From: Pontibacter beigongshangensis
GTDB taxonomy: Bacteria; Bacteroidota; Bacteroidia; Cytophagales; Hymenobacteraceae
DNA: 64,000 bases
Assembly (NCBI RefSeq): GCF_014332515.1
Contig: NZ_VFSD01000006.1
Location: forward strand, 157,136-221,135
Reading direction: 5' to 3'
Each line of letters begins with the position of its first letter. The first letter of the stretch is position 1. This document shows positions 26,017 through 35,034 of the stretch, one piece after another. Under the pieces are notes generated by a model that saw only the letters and a list, made by a program, of their open reading frames with translations, was not told the origin of the DNA and did no database searches. The translations under genes and the position numbers were made by a program.

Positions 26017-28368
26017 ATGAAACTACGCTTTACCCTATTGCTGCTGCTCAGCAGTGCAGGGGCGCTGTTTGCTCAAAGCAGGCATACCATCAGCGGGTAC
26101 GTGCGGGAGAAGGGGAGTGGCGAAACGCTGCTCGGGGTGGTGGTGTACCAGCCGGGCACCAGCGTTAGCACCACCACCAACACCTACGGCTTTTACTCCC
26201 TTACCTTGCCCGCCACAGACTCTCTGGCACTAACCTATGCAATGGTTGGCTACCTGCCCGAGGTACGGAAGGTAAGCCTGAAACAAAGCGTGGAACTGAA
26301 CATAGCGCTGCAGTCAGGCGCCTCCCTCAAAGAGGTGGAAGTGGTGGGGAACCGGGTGCAGCGGGTAAGTGAGTCGGTGCAGATGAGCTCGATCGACATC
26401 CCGATATCGCAGATCAAGGATATCCCGATGCTGCTCGGTGAGAAGGACGTGATGAAGGTGCTGCAGCTCATGCCGGGTGTGCAGAAGGGCAGCGAAGGCA
26501 ACAGCGGCATTTATGTGCGCGGTGGCGGCCCAGACCAGAACCTGATCATCCTTGACGATGCCACTGTATACAACGCCTCGCACCTGTTCGGTTTCTTCTC
26601 GCTTTTCAACGGCGATGCGCTGAAGAGTGTGGAGCTGACAAAAGGCGGCTTCCCGGCGCGCTATGGCGGGCGGCTTTCTTCTGTAATAGAGCTCAACATG
26701 AAAGAAGGGAACAAGGAGGAACTGCACGGCGAAGGCGGCATCGGGCTGATCTCATCGCGACTGATGCTGGAGGGGCCGATCAAAAAAGGCAAATCTTCTT
26801 TCCTGATCAGCGGCCGCCGCACCTATGCCGATGTGATCGCCCGGCCTTTTATGAAACTGGAAGATGGCACGGCCGGCTACTACTTCTACGACCTCAACAC
26901 CAAACTAAACTACGATTTCGGGCAGAAGAACAAGCTCTACTTAAGCGGCTACTTCGGGCAGGACCGCTTTTATTACAACGACAAGTACGAGGACAGCAAG
27001 ATGCGCGGCGGCCTTGATTGGGGCAACGCCACCGGTACCCTACGGTGGAACCACCTTTTCAACGACAAGCTCTTTGCAAACACCTCCCTTATCTTTAGCC
27101 GCTACCGTTTTAACATCGCAATAAAGGAGGAGCATACAGGAGGAGACAAATATGAGCTGCAGTACTTCTCGGGCATCCAGGACCTGTCTTTAAAGTACGA
27201 TGTGGACTATATGCCCAACCCGCAACATGCAATCCGGGTTGGCTTTCAGTCTACGCTCCACCGGTTCCAGCCGAGTGCGCTGGTGGTAAAGGATACAGAG
27301 CTGGCGCAGAACGACCGCCGTGTCAAGAACATAGATGGTGTGCAGTCGGCGGTGTATATCGAAGATACGTTTAAACCGATGCCGGGGCTGCGACTGAATG
27401 CCGGTTTCCGCCTGAGCCATTTTGCTGCTAAAAGCAAAACTTACCTGATGCCGGAGCCGCGCTTATCGGCCGCCTATAACATTCGTGACGATTTTGCCAT
27501 GAAAGCCTCTTACGCCCAGATGAACCAGTACGTGCACCTGCTCAGCAATACCGGCATCGGGCTGCCAACCGACTTGTGGGTGCCTACCACCGACCTGGTG
27601 GCGCCACAGCAGTCGCGGCAGGTGGCAGTGGGATTTGCCAAAGATTTTAAGGAAAAGGATATTGCCCTGACAGTGGAAGGCTACTACAAAAAGTCGCGGA
27701 ACATTATCGGCTACAAAGAGGGCGCCAGCTTTATGACGATAGATGACCCGGAAACGGCCGAGGAGGTGAAGTGGGAAGATAACGTGACCAGTGGCCAGGC
27801 CTGGTCTTATGGGGCAGAGTTCCTGCTGCAGAAGAAGGTGGGGCGCTTCTCAGGCTGGATCGGCTACACCCTCTCCTGGACCCAACTGCAGTTCGACTCC
27901 CTGAACTTCGGCCAGAAATTCTACGCCCGCTACGACCGCCGCCACGATTTGTCTTTGGTAGGCATCTATAAACTCAGTGATGCCATTACCCTGTCGGGCA
28001 CCTGGGTGTATGGTACCGGCAACGCGATTACGCTACCGGTGGGGCATTTTAACAGTGACCCCAATCATCCTTCTAGAAACAGCCATGGGGGCGGTATGTA
28101 CTGGCAGCAGGCAACGGAGTATGGTGAGCGGAATGGGTACCGCATGGCACCATACCACCGCATGGATGTGGGCGTACAGTTCCACAAGGCCAAGCGTTGG
28201 GGCGAGCGCACCTGGGAGGTAAGCTTCTACAATCTTTACAGCCGCAAAAACCCCTTCTTCTATTACCTGTCTGAAGAATACAACGGGGGACAGACCTCTG
28301 AGACCAAGCTGAAACAGGTATCGCTGTTTCCGATTATTCCATCAGTTAGTTACGGATTTAAATTTTAG
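26017..28368 (+). CDS. TonB-dependent outer-membrane receptor
   Basis: 783 residues. Signal peptide with cleavage after LFAQ (about residue 20), an N-terminal carboxypeptidase-regulatory-like beta domain (about 22-105, HTISGYVREKGSGETLLGV), a plug (about 110-230, with IYVRGGGPDQNLIILDD) and a 22-strand-type barrel ending in aromatic SYGFKF. It is paired with the DUF4249 lipoprotein 24 bp downstream, a common Bacteroidota arrangement distinct from SusCD. It probably imports an unknown ligand or iron complex. No adjacent regulator or enzyme identifies the substrate. Confidence 0.94.
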   Translation: MKLRFTLLLLLSSAGALFAQSRHTISGYVREKGSGETLLGVVVYQPGTSVSTTTNTYGFYSLTLPATDSLALTYAMVGYLPEVRKVSLKQSVELNIALQSGASLKEVEVVGNRVQRVSESVQMSSIDIPISQIKDIPMLLGEKDVMKVLQLMPGVQKGSEGNSGIYVRGGGPDQNLIILDDATVYNASHLFGFFSLFNGDALKSVELTKGGFPARYGGRLSSVIELNMKEGNKEELHGEGGIGLISSRLMLEGPIKKGKSSFLISGRRTYADVIARPFMKLEDGTAGYYFYDLNTKLNYDFGQKNKLYLSGYFGQDRFYYNDKYEDSKMRGGLDWGNATGTLRWNHLFNDKLFANTSLIFSRYRFNIAIKEEHTGGDKYELQYFSGIQDLSLKYDVDYMPNPQHAIRVGFQSTLHRFQPSALVVKDTELAQNDRRVKNIDGVQSAVYIEDTFKPMPGLRLNAGFRLSHFAAKSKTYLMPEPRLSAAYNIRDDFAMKASYAQMNQYVHLLSNTGIGLPTDLWVPTTDLVAPQQSRQVAVGFAKDFKEKDIALTVEGYYKKSRNIIGYKEGASFMTIDDPETAEEVKWEDNVTSGQAWSYGAEFLLQKKVGRFSGWIGYTLSWTQLQFDSLNFGQKFYARYDRRHDLSLVGIYKLSDAITLSGTWVYGTGNAITLPVGHFNSDPNHPSRNSHGGGMYWQQATEYGERNGYRMAPYHRMDVGVQFHKAKRWGERTWEVSFYNLYSRKNPFFYYLSEEYNGGQTSETKLKQVSLFPIIPSVSYGFKF

Positions 28369-28392
28369 TGGCCGCACCTTATCCTGTACCTC

Positions 28393-29307
28393 ATGAAGAC
28401 TAATTATTTAAACAGAAACCGTATTCCGCAGCTCGTGCTGCTCCTGCTCACGCTGTTTGTGCTGCCAGCCTGCGAAGACGATGTGACCAACATCAGGAAC
28501 CTCGACGTAAGTCCGAAGCTAGTGGTAACCTCATTCATCTCGCCGCAAGACACTTTTCTGGTAGCAAAGCTCCAGACCTCCCAGCCAGCCATAGGCAAGA
28601 TGCTGAGCGAAGAACAACGCAAGGTGAAAGATGCTGCCGTTACCATATCGGATGGCTTAACAACCGTGACGCTGCCGTACAATGCCGACCTTAACAGCTA
28701 CCAGACAGAAGCCGTTAACCTGCCTCCTGTGGCGGGCAAAACCTATACACTTAAAGTATCCACGCCTGCCGGCGCTAAAGCCGAAGCCTCCTGTGTAGTG
28801 CCTGCTGTCGACAACATCGAAATTACGGAGATCAACTATACCGCCACCCGGGATGATGAGGAATATCACCACAACTTCTGGCGCTATGACCTCAGCTATA
28901 AATGGATAGATGCCCCCGGCGTAACCAACTATTACCATGCCCTTGCTTATATGAAGTACCAGGTAGAGGTTTGGCCGAACAAACTAACCATGTTCAATGA
29001 TATCTATCCTACGCTGGATAAGGGGAACCTGGTTAAAGATGAGAGTGCCGTTAATAATGTGCTGCAGTCTCCCAAATTTACACAATATGGCAACGACCTG
29101 GGGCCGGTGCCCAGGCCGTACACCTTGTATGCTTACCTGATGGTAACAGAAAAGCACTATTACCTGTACCACCGGTCTGTGCTGGAGCAGCAGGAGGTAA
29201 GCGGCAACCCTTTTGCTGAGCCGAAATTCATTTACTCTAATATGGCAGGTGCGCTGGGGGCTTTTGGCGCCTACAACCGGCTGGAGGCGGTAAAGGAGAT
29301 AAAGTAG
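28393..29307 (+). CDS. DUF4249 outer-membrane lipoprotein
   Basis: 304 residues with a lipoprotein signal (LLTLFVLPAC, Cys about 27). The mature region begins EDDVTNIRNLDVSPKLVVTSFISPQDTF, characteristic of DUF4249, a beta-sandwich family encoded beside TonB receptors and thought to be the cell-surface partner or lid. The 24-bp gap to the receptor gene indicates an operon. Confidence 0.9.
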   Translation: MKTNYLNRNRIPQLVLLLLTLFVLPACEDDVTNIRNLDVSPKLVVTSFISPQDTFLVAKLQTSQPAIGKMLSEEQRKVKDAAVTISDGLTTVTLPYNADLNSYQTEAVNLPPVAGKTYTLKVSTPAGAKAEASCVVPAVDNIEITEINYTATRDDEEYHHNFWRYDLSYKWIDAPGVTNYYHALAYMKYQVEVWPNKLTMFNDIYPTLDKGNLVKDESAVNNVLQSPKFTQYGNDLGPVPRPYTLYAYLMVTEKHYYLYHRSVLEQQEVSGNPFAEPKFIYSNMAGALGAFGAYNRLEAVKEIK

Positions 29308-29570
29308 GGAATAATGTTCCGAAAGCAGGAGCTGGGCCTGTTTTGGTAAGAGCCATGCACATAGTTTCGCTGCTTAAGATCATCTGGGAAATTTGTTCTC
29401 GGGGAAGATTCATGGGCAGGACTCTGCTATTTTTAAAAAATAATTGTAATGATGCGGTCAATTAATGCGTAATAGCTTATTGGTACTCACCTGCTGGTCC
29501 GGAACATGGAGGCAAAAGCAGGAAGCAGCATACTGGTTTAAGGTATTATTAAAATCTAAATTAACGAAAT

Positions 29571-29951
29571 ATGGCAACCGGCACCTCATACAACGACTTA
29601 CTAAACACCAGGCAGAAGAAACTGGCTTTCTTCCAGAACATTGTTTTACTAGCCATAGCCGACAGGCATGTGGATGAGCAGGAAAGTGATTTTCTGGTAA
29701 CGATAGGAGACCAGTTAGGGCTTACGGAGAAGGATACACAGCCAATCACGGATAATTTGTCGGTGCTCAGTTTTATAATGCCCGAAGATGGGATGCAAAA
29801 AACCATGGAACTGCAGACGCTGGTTTTGATGATGTTGCAGGATGGCGAGCTGGAAGAACGGGAATACAACCTCTGCCTGGAGTACACCCGCCGGATCGGC
29901 TACAGCAAAGAAATATTAGATGACCTTATTACGCAACTTACGAAGAGCTGA
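29571..29951 (+). CDS. TerB-like helical protein (second copy)
   Basis: 126-residue all-helical protein with paired acidic helix starts AIADRHVDEQESDFL and LQDGELEEREYNLCL, the same layout as in the gene at 16614, though the two are strongly diverged. It has no membrane partner gene here. A long perfect hairpin follows the stop. TerB fold by motif; function unknown. Confidence 0.78.
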   Translation: MATGTSYNDLLNTRQKKLAFFQNIVLLAIADRHVDEQESDFLVTIGDQLGLTEKDTQPITDNLSVLSFIMPEDGMQKTMELQTLVLMMLQDGELEEREYNLCLEYTRRIGYSKEILDDLITQLTKS

Positions 29952-29954
29952 AAG

Positions 29955-30000
29955 GGAAAAGCAGGAGGGGGACATCAGGATGTCCCCCTCCTGCTTTTCC
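29955..30000. terminator. 20-bp-stem bidirectional terminator
   Basis: Perfect 20-bp arms at 29955-29974 and 29981-30000 around a 6-base loop, with A-run and T-run inside the arm ends (GGAAAAGC / GCTTTTCC). It lies between the convergent terB-like and DUF71 genes. Confidence 0.85.
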
Positions 30001-30022
30001 TGCTAATGTGCAGCCGTGTGTA

Positions 30023-30721
30023 TTAAGCAGGCAGCAAATCCTGAAACCAGAATCCTGTGTCGTACCCTGCTGTTTCATCAGCAGATACACCATACTGCTT
30101 CAGCACCCGCTCCCCAAGCGAGTAATTGACAGGAGCTTTAAAAATCGGCCCATCGAACACGAAAGAATGGAACTCTCCATTTTCGCCGCAGGGATCTACG
30201 CCGGCAGGTAAATCATCAAGGAACGACTCGTCCAGCAGACGACCTGCAAAAGAAGCATTCAGGAGGCGGGCGTTTACGCTAACCACCACCGCCTTAAAAC
30301 CAAGTGCGATAAACTCCCGCACCAACTCATCGGTAGGCTGCTCCCACAAGGGGAAGACGGCTTTTAGCCCCACCTTTGCCAGCTGCTGCTCCCGGTAATC
30401 GCGTAGGTCCTGCAGGTTTATGTCGCCGAAAATGGCATGGCTGATGCCTTCCTGCTGTAGCTGTTGCATGGTGGTGGCCATCAGGTGGTTGTAGGCTTCC
30501 ATGCCGGTATTGTCTGGCAGGAGCATTTGCTGCAGCGGCAAACCGATTTGCAGGGCCTGTTGTTCGAGCAGTTCCTGCCGCACACCATGCATGGTAATGC
30601 GCCGGGTGGCATTGCTCAGGGTTGTCAGTAATCTGTCTATTATATAAGTGCTATCCTGCTGTGTGCGGTGCAGGCAAAGAGCCGAGTCTTTTCCGCCGCT
30701 CCAGTTAAACACGCTTTTCAT
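30023..30721 (-). CDS. DUF71/Dph6-like ATP-pyrophosphatase
   Basis: 232 residues, N-type ATP-pyrophosphatase. The PP-loop is SGGKDSALCLHR (residues 8-19), and the C-terminal part has GVDPCGENGEFHSFVFDGPIF, both diagnostic of the diphthine-ammonia ligase/DUF71 family. Diphthamide is absent from bacteria, so the bacterial member must do another ATP-dependent amidation or thiolation-like reaction; some relatives have been linked to cobalamin salvage. No B12 genes are nearby. The gene stands alone. Confidence 0.9.
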   Translation of the reverse strand: MKSVFNWSGGKDSALCLHRTQQDSTYIIDRLLTTLSNATRRITMHGVRQELLEQQALQIGLPLQQMLLPDNTGMEAYNHLMATTMQQLQQEGISHAIFGDINLQDLRDYREQQLAKVGLKAVFPLWEQPTDELVREFIALGFKAVVVSVNARLLNASFAGRLLDESFLDDLPAGVDPCGENGEFHSFVFDGPIFKAPVNYSLGERVLKQYGVSADETAGYDTGFWFQDLLPA

Positions 30722-30909
30722 GCCGTGGACGTTTAGTTTCTGTTCAGGAATTAGGAACTCAAATTTACCTTATTAATTCGGGCGGCAGCCATAGAAGCGG
30801 AGATACTTTTACCGATTTAGTACCCTGCGTGGCACCATATTCGTAAATAGAGAAGGAGCCGAAGGTCGGCTTGCAAAGAAAAATACGCAACTTAACGAAA
30901 GGAGATACT

Positions 30910-31098
30910 ATGCCACAAGGAGATAAATCGGCTTATACAGACAAGCAAAAGCGCAAAGCCGAGCACATAGAAGAAAGTTACGAGAAGAAAGGCGTCAGCC
31001 ACGAAGAAGCTGAGAAACGAGCCTGGGCCACTGTGAATAAACAAGATGGCGGTGGCAAAAAAAGTGGCTCCGGCAGAGCCAATCATAAGAAAGACTAA
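30910..31098 (+). CDS. Small basic 'plasmid stabilisation'-type protein
   Basis: 62 residues, very polar and Lys-rich, with the conserved core KAEHIEESYEKKGVSHEEAE and WATVNKQDGGGKKSG. This family is often annotated as plasmid stabilisation protein, but the name has little experimental basis and I infer no such role. I chose the ATG at 30910 because of the AAGGAG sequence ending 7 bases before it; an upstream in-frame start at 30871 lacks support. Confidence 0.8.
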   Translation: MPQGDKSAYTDKQKRKAEHIEESYEKKGVSHEEAEKRAWATVNKQDGGGKKSGSGRANHKKD

Positions 31099-31200
31099 TT
31101 GAAGTCAGAAAGTTGGGGTATTGTTATAAAAGTAAGGAGTTTAGTATTAGCCATATTTGTGTCCTGAACCTTTTATCTATTTATTGGTACTCCTTAAATG

Positions 31201-31237
31201 ATAACGGGGCCTGAAGGTTGATTTCAGGCCCCGTTAT
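31201..31237. terminator. 15-bp-stem bidirectional terminator
   Basis: ATAACGGGGCCTGAA / TTCAGGCCCCGTTAT, perfect, 7-base loop, TTT after it. Lies between convergent genes; ends at the stop codon of the MBL hydrolase gene. Confidence 0.88.
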
Positions 31238-31238
31238 T

Positions 31239-32318
31239 TTATGGGTAATTATTTGTGTAAGCATTCGGGTTATCCTCTTCTATCGTGACAGCAAAAGGAG
31301 CACCAGAGGTTGGCCTGTTATGGTAAAGAACTTTTTTGCGGGCCTCAGCCTTGTTTCGCTGCTTGTTCCAGAGCAGTAGGGCAATACCCGTCGCTGATAA
31401 AATCCCGGCGGCCAGCAGGGGGGTGGCAACGGGGTTCTTAACGGGAGGCGGCACCATGACCACGCCCTGCTCATTGGCAATAGCGGGTTGTGCCACATAA
31501 CGTCCGTGTGCGGGCACAGCCATTTCCCTGAAATTGCGGGTAAGGGCGTTAAGCTGTTCCCTCAGTTCCCGGCCCTGCATGGGCAGGCCATGACCTGTGG
31601 CGGCCACATTTGGTTGGAGGTTCGCCAGTTTCTCGACCGAGCGCTGGGCCCTGGTCCAGTCTGGTGTAAAATAGGCTGGTGGCCCATGCACCTCCTGCTT
31701 CTGCGTTATCACCGCCAGCATAGACTCGCCGTGCCGGGTAACAAAGGCATCGCCTGCCAGCAGCACCCTGTCCCGCTCCCTGAAAAAAGAGACATGGCCT
31801 GGCGTGTGCCCAGGGGTTTCGAGCCAGTGCCAGTCCGGCAGTCCGGGTATGGTGCCGTCGTCGGGCAACAGCTCAATGTTAGAGGTAATATCGATCGGCT
31901 TCTTGGGGTACATAAACGACAGGTAAGACATGCCCCCTCCGCCCACACTGGGGTCTGGCGGCGGGTAGCTCGAGAGCCCGGTCAGGTATGGCAGTTCCAT
32001 GCGGTGGGTATATACAGGCACATCCCATTCAATGGCCAGTTCTTTCAGAGCGCCAACATGGTCGAAGTGGCCGTGCGTGAGCAGAATAGCTTTGGGCCAG
32101 TTATATTTCCCAAAGAGCTCTTCGGCGGCCTGCTTTATTTTTCCGGCGGAGCCGTAAAGACCTGCATCCACCAGTACCCAGGGAGTAGTTTCGTCTGCAA
32201 CCGCCTCGCCCGCAATAAAATAGAGGTTAACTAATACAGTTTTTAATCCCCATACGCCCGGGGCCACATAGAAGGTGTGTTTGCTACCTGTAGGAGTCAA
32301 TTCTTCGTTAGTTTGCAT
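31239..32318 (-). CDS. MBL-fold metallo-hydrolase with C-terminal membrane segment
   Basis: 359 residues. Metallo-beta-lactamase core with THGHFDHVG metal motif (about 80-88), ETPGHTPGHVSFF and LLAGDAFVT. The glyoxalase II-like layout suggests a thioester or related hydrolase. After about residue 285 it departs from the family norm: a Pro-rich stretch and one hydrophobic helix (about 295-312) followed by basic residues NKQRNKAEARKK, so the enzyme may be tethered to the membrane by its C-terminus. Substrate unknown. Monocistronic by position. Confidence 0.88.
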   Translation of the reverse strand: MQTNEELTPTGSKHTFYVAPGVWGLKTVLVNLYFIAGEAVADETTPWVLVDAGLYGSAGKIKQAAEELFGKYNWPKAILLTHGHFDHVGALKELAIEWDVPVYTHRMELPYLTGLSSYPPPDPSVGGGGMSYLSFMYPKKPIDITSNIELLPDDGTIPGLPDWHWLETPGHTPGHVSFFRERDRVLLAGDAFVTRHGESMLAVITQKQEVHGPPAYFTPDWTRAQRSVEKLANLQPNVAATGHGLPMQGRELREQLNALTRNFREMAVPAHGRYVAQPAIANEQGVVMVPPPVKNPVATPLLAAGILSATGIALLLWNKQRNKAEARKKVLYHNRPTSGAPFAVTIEEDNPNAYTNNYP

Positions 32319-32652
32319 GAGAATTTGTCTTTTAATAATTAATTTATTGAACCGCAGCGGCTTTTTATTACGGTTATGGAGCGAAAGTGGCTACGTCTTT
32401 GGCAGGTTCTGACCTAAAAGAGCCAGGAATATTTTTTAGTGTAGGTACTTTTATATGTAATTAATTTTTCGTAAATATCAGTTGTAAATCAAATTAAAGC
32501 ATAAAAGCCCGCCAGCAGATCAGGTTCCAACGTCAGGATCTTTTATCGAGGCACAGTATTTGAGCGGTTTATTTCTACAGGACTTACAATTTAATCCGGC
32601 AACATTTCCTGCCTTGCAGGAATTTTTTATCTTTCTGAAAAGTTGAATAGAC
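32319..32652. promoter_or_regulatory. Divergent AT-rich region, 334 bp
   Basis: AT-rich gap between the MBL hydrolase and the 86-aa gene. It must hold both promoters. No repeat copy, and no clear motif fixed. Confidence 0.4.
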
Positions 32653-32913
32653 ATGGTAAACTTATTTGTACCCCCAAGCTATATGATGGTTTACGCAAAA
32701 TGCGTAGATGCGTCGCGACCAACATTCGAACCAGAGGAGTGGATTGAGGAAGGCAAAGTATACCCGGTAAAGCATTTTACGGAACCAATTAACCAGGGCG
32801 AAGGATTTGCTGTAACTATACTGGATGAAGATGGCGTAGAAATTCACCCGTCATCGTCTCACTGGAGTTTTGCTTCGCACCGGTTCGAGCTATACACCCT
32901 ACACCTGAACTAA
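32653..32913 (+). CDS. Small hypothetical, 86 aa
   Basis: Unrecognised soluble protein. The sequence is compact and well-behaved (EGKVYPVKHFTEPINQGEGFAV fragment region followed by VTILDEDGVEIHP), suggesting a small beta-barrel or SH3-like fold, with no signal or membrane helix. It is followed by a clean terminator, which supports a real monocistronic gene. Confidence 0.7.
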   Translation: MVNLFVPPSYMMVYAKCVDASRPTFEPEEWIEEGKVYPVKHFTEPINQGEGFAVTILDEDGVEIHPSSSHWSFASHRFELYTLHLN

Positions 32914-32942
32914 ATCAAAATCAGGATATCATCGTTTAACCT

Positions 32943-32968
32943 AAAAGGCTGCTCCGGCAGCCTTTTTT
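32943..32968 (+). terminator. Terminator after 86-aa gene
   Basis: AAAAGGCTGC / GCAGCCTTTT, 4-base loop TCCG, TTTTTT end. Confidence 0.88.
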
Positions 32969-33091
32969 GATATAGACAGGGAAGAGCCTGCCCGGACCAT
33001 TGGCAAGCCAACTGAGGCGGGTGCCTTGTCAGCATGTTTTTTCACTTTGTTTTTAACTGATACGGGCAAGCCTATAGAAAATTTTATACTT

Positions 33092-33340
33092 ATGTTTAAT
33101 GCAGAAGATTTTAACAACCTGCCCCCTTTGGTGCAGGCAGAGCTGGTGTTGAATGAGGGACATTATCTGCATCACCGCATTAAAGGCTGGTGCAAAATAG
33201 ATTTGTACTGGCTTTATGACTTTTATGTGGAGCTATGGTTTTTCTATGACCTGAAGAGCATCGGCCTGGTTCGCGCCCTCACCAGCCACCAGGCCCTGGA
33301 GCCCTACCTGGAGACCATCCACTTAAAGGTGAAGACATAG
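33092..33340 (+). CDS. Small hypothetical, 82 aa
   Basis: Unrecognised. From the ATG at 33092 the protein is 82 residues, rich in aromatic residues (LYWLYDFYVELWFFYDL). An in-frame upstream ATG at 33026 adds 22 poorly protein-like residues, so the later start is preferred. It might be a small regulatory or adaptor protein; nothing around it points to a role. Confidence 0.6.
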   Translation: MFNAEDFNNLPPLVQAELVLNEGHYLHHRIKGWCKIDLYWLYDFYVELWFFYDLKSIGLVRALTSHQALEPYLETIHLKVKT

Positions 33341-33486
33341 TTCTTCGTGCGCCAGACGCGGGGGGATGGCTTTTTGGCTTAATGGTTAAATGGTTGATTT
33401 GGAGATGTGAAAATGGATTCCGGCCTCATTTCAACCAGAGGAGTTCTGGCGGGGTGGTATTAGAAGAAGCGTTAGGGCAGATGATC

Positions 33487-33517
33487 AAATTATTCAAATC
33501 AAAACTGCCCTCCGGAG
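33487..33517 (+). repeat. Short repeat copy k (forward)
   Basis: AAATTATTCAAATCAAAACT, GCCCTCCGGAG, tail TTTTCTGCTCCTG. Confidence 0.82.
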
Positions 33518-33608
33518 TTATTTTCTGCTCCTGTTCCGGCTTTTAGCCTACAAAAGTGTTGATAATTGCACTTCTTGCAGCATATGCGGTTTTTGTCGGT
33601 TCTCGGGT

Positions 33609-33638
33609 AATTATTCCAATGAAAATGCCCCTCCAGAG
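33609..33638 (+). repeat. Short repeat copy l (forward)
   Basis: AATTATTCCAATGAAAATG, CCCCTCCAGAG, tail TTTCTGCTGCC; 92 bp after copy k. Confidence 0.82.
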
Positions 33639-33785
33639 AAATTTCTGCTGCCAAAGACCCGGCCGATTACTCTTTATACTACACGAAGCTCTAATTATGG
33701 ATCAACTCATAACGCATAACTCATAACCCCCTCATCCTGATTCAGCCAAAAAAAGCTAACTTGCGGCATTATTATATTTTAGAGC

Positions 33786-34505
33786 ATGAGCAGAAATTTA
33801 TTGTTGGTAAGCACCTCTACTACCCACGGCACCGGTTATCTGGAGCATTGTGAGGAAGAGATGAAGCAGCTTTTTGAAAGTAAAACGACCGTCCTGTTTA
33901 TTCCGTTTGCCCGGCCCGGCGGCATTTCGCACAGCGCCTACACGGCCAAAGGCAAAGAGGCTTTTGCCCGGATCGGCATAGAGCTGAAAGGAATTCATGA
34001 GTTTAATGATCCTGTAGCGGCCGTGCAGCAGGCAGAGGCCATGTTTATCGGAGGTGGTAATACATTTTTGCTGCTCAGGCAGCTTTACGCCCAGCAGCTG
34101 ATAAAACCGATACAGGAGCGCGTACTGAAGGGGATGCCTTATATGGGCACCAGTGCGGGTACCAACGTGGCAGGCCGCACCATCGGCACCACCAACGATA
34201 TGCCCATTGTGTTCCCTAAAACCTTCGATGCCCTGCAACTCGTGCCGTTCAACCTCAACCCGCACTACCAGGATCCGGAACCAGACTCCACGCATATGGG
34301 TGAGACGCGCGAAACACGCATCCAGGAGTTTCATGTGCACAACACCCAGCCAGTGGTTGGGCTGCGGGAGGGGAGCATGCTGCAGGTGAAAGGAGATAAG
34401 ATGAAACTGCTCGGACCTCTAAGCGCCCGCGTTTTTCTGCAGGGCCAGAAGCCACAGGAGTTTAAACCCTCCCACGATGTTAATTTTCTGCTGGATTCCG
34501 TATAG
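33786..34505 (+). CDS. pepE: Dipeptidase E (alpha-aspartyl dipeptidase)
   Basis: 239 residues, peptidase family S51, cytoplasmic; cleaves N-terminal Asp-Xaa dipeptides. The nucleophile Ser (about 123) lies in MGTSAGTNVAG, the GGGNTFLLLRQL strand-turn and the later HMGETRETRIQEFH segment carrying the His/Glu pair are present. The length matches Salmonella PepE (229). Monocistronic between a repeat-rich gap and a long hairpin. Confidence 0.93.
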   Translation: MSRNLLLVSTSTTHGTGYLEHCEEEMKQLFESKTTVLFIPFARPGGISHSAYTAKGKEAFARIGIELKGIHEFNDPVAAVQQAEAMFIGGGNTFLLLRQLYAQQLIKPIQERVLKGMPYMGTSAGTNVAGRTIGTTNDMPIVFPKTFDALQLVPFNLNPHYQDPEPDSTHMGETRETRIQEFHVHNTQPVVGLREGSMLQVKGDKMKLLGPLSARVFLQGQKPQEFKPSHDVNFLLDSV

Positions 34506-34511
34506 CCGTTC

Positions 34512-34569
34512 CATCTGAAACCAGAAACGGCTGCCTTTTTAAGAAGGCAGCCGTTTCTGGTTTCAGATG
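34512..34569. terminator. 26-bp perfect-stem bidirectional terminator
   Basis: Arms 34512-34537 and 34544-34569 are exact reverse complements, 6-base loop TTTAAG. Lies between convergent pepE and the Spy-like gene and ends 9 bases before the latter's stop. Confidence 0.88.
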
Positions 34570-34577
34570 AATCCGAA

Positions 34578-35027
34578 TTACGGATTGTGCGGTTTGTGGT
34601 CGAGCTTGCGGAGCAGCATTTTAGTGAATTCCCGCTCGCCCCGGTAAAGCTGGGCCAGCTGCCTGGGCGAGATGATGCGCTGGTATTTGGCTGCATACTC
34701 CTGCTCCAGGTTCAGTTCCTTCTGCTTCAGCACAAATATGCCGTCCAACATGGCTTTTACTTCCGGGTCGCTCAACTCATCTATCTTTTTGCGATAGCTC
34801 CCTTTGTGGGCAGCATAAATTTCACGACGTTTCGTTTCAAATTCGTGGTATATCGGCCAGAATTTTTGCGCCTGGTCGGGTGTCAGGGCCATTTTATCTG
34901 TCAGGAAAGCGACTTTGGCGCTCTCCACATTTTCCCGCCGGCTTTTCTCTTTGTCTGTTTGGGCCATGGCCGTGCCAGTGGCCAGGCAACAGATAAAGAG
35001 AAGTAAAAGGGTGATGTAATGTCTCAT
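34578..35027 (-). CDS. Spy/CpxP-like periplasmic protein
   Basis: 149 residues: signal peptide (cleavage after TAMAQ, about 23), then a wholly helical charged domain with KMALTPDQAQKFWPIYHEFE, the LTPDQAxxFWPxYxxFE pattern of Bacteroidota proteins annotated as sensors of RNA polymerase ECF sigma or Spy-like. Likely a periplasmic chaperone or sensor for the sigma/anti-sigma pair directly upstream (7-bp gap to the anti-sigma gene). Confidence 0.85.
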   Translation of the reverse strand: MRHYITLLLLFICCLATGTAMAQTDKEKSRRENVESAKVAFLTDKMALTPDQAQKFWPIYHEFETKRREIYAAHKGSYRKKIDELSDPEVKAMLDGIFVLKQKELNLEQEYAAKYQRIISPRQLAQLYRGEREFTKMLLRKLDHKPHNP

Positions 35028-35034
35028 GGGTGTA

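Larger units (their letters stand above)
33341..33785. other. 445-bp non-coding gap
   Basis: Contains a TTGATTTGGAGATGTGAA motif copy (33394-33415), two forward short repeats (33487-33517, 33609-33638), and, just before pepE, a CATAACTCATAACCCCCTC stretch similar to one at about 4118. No gene. Confidence 0.6.
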
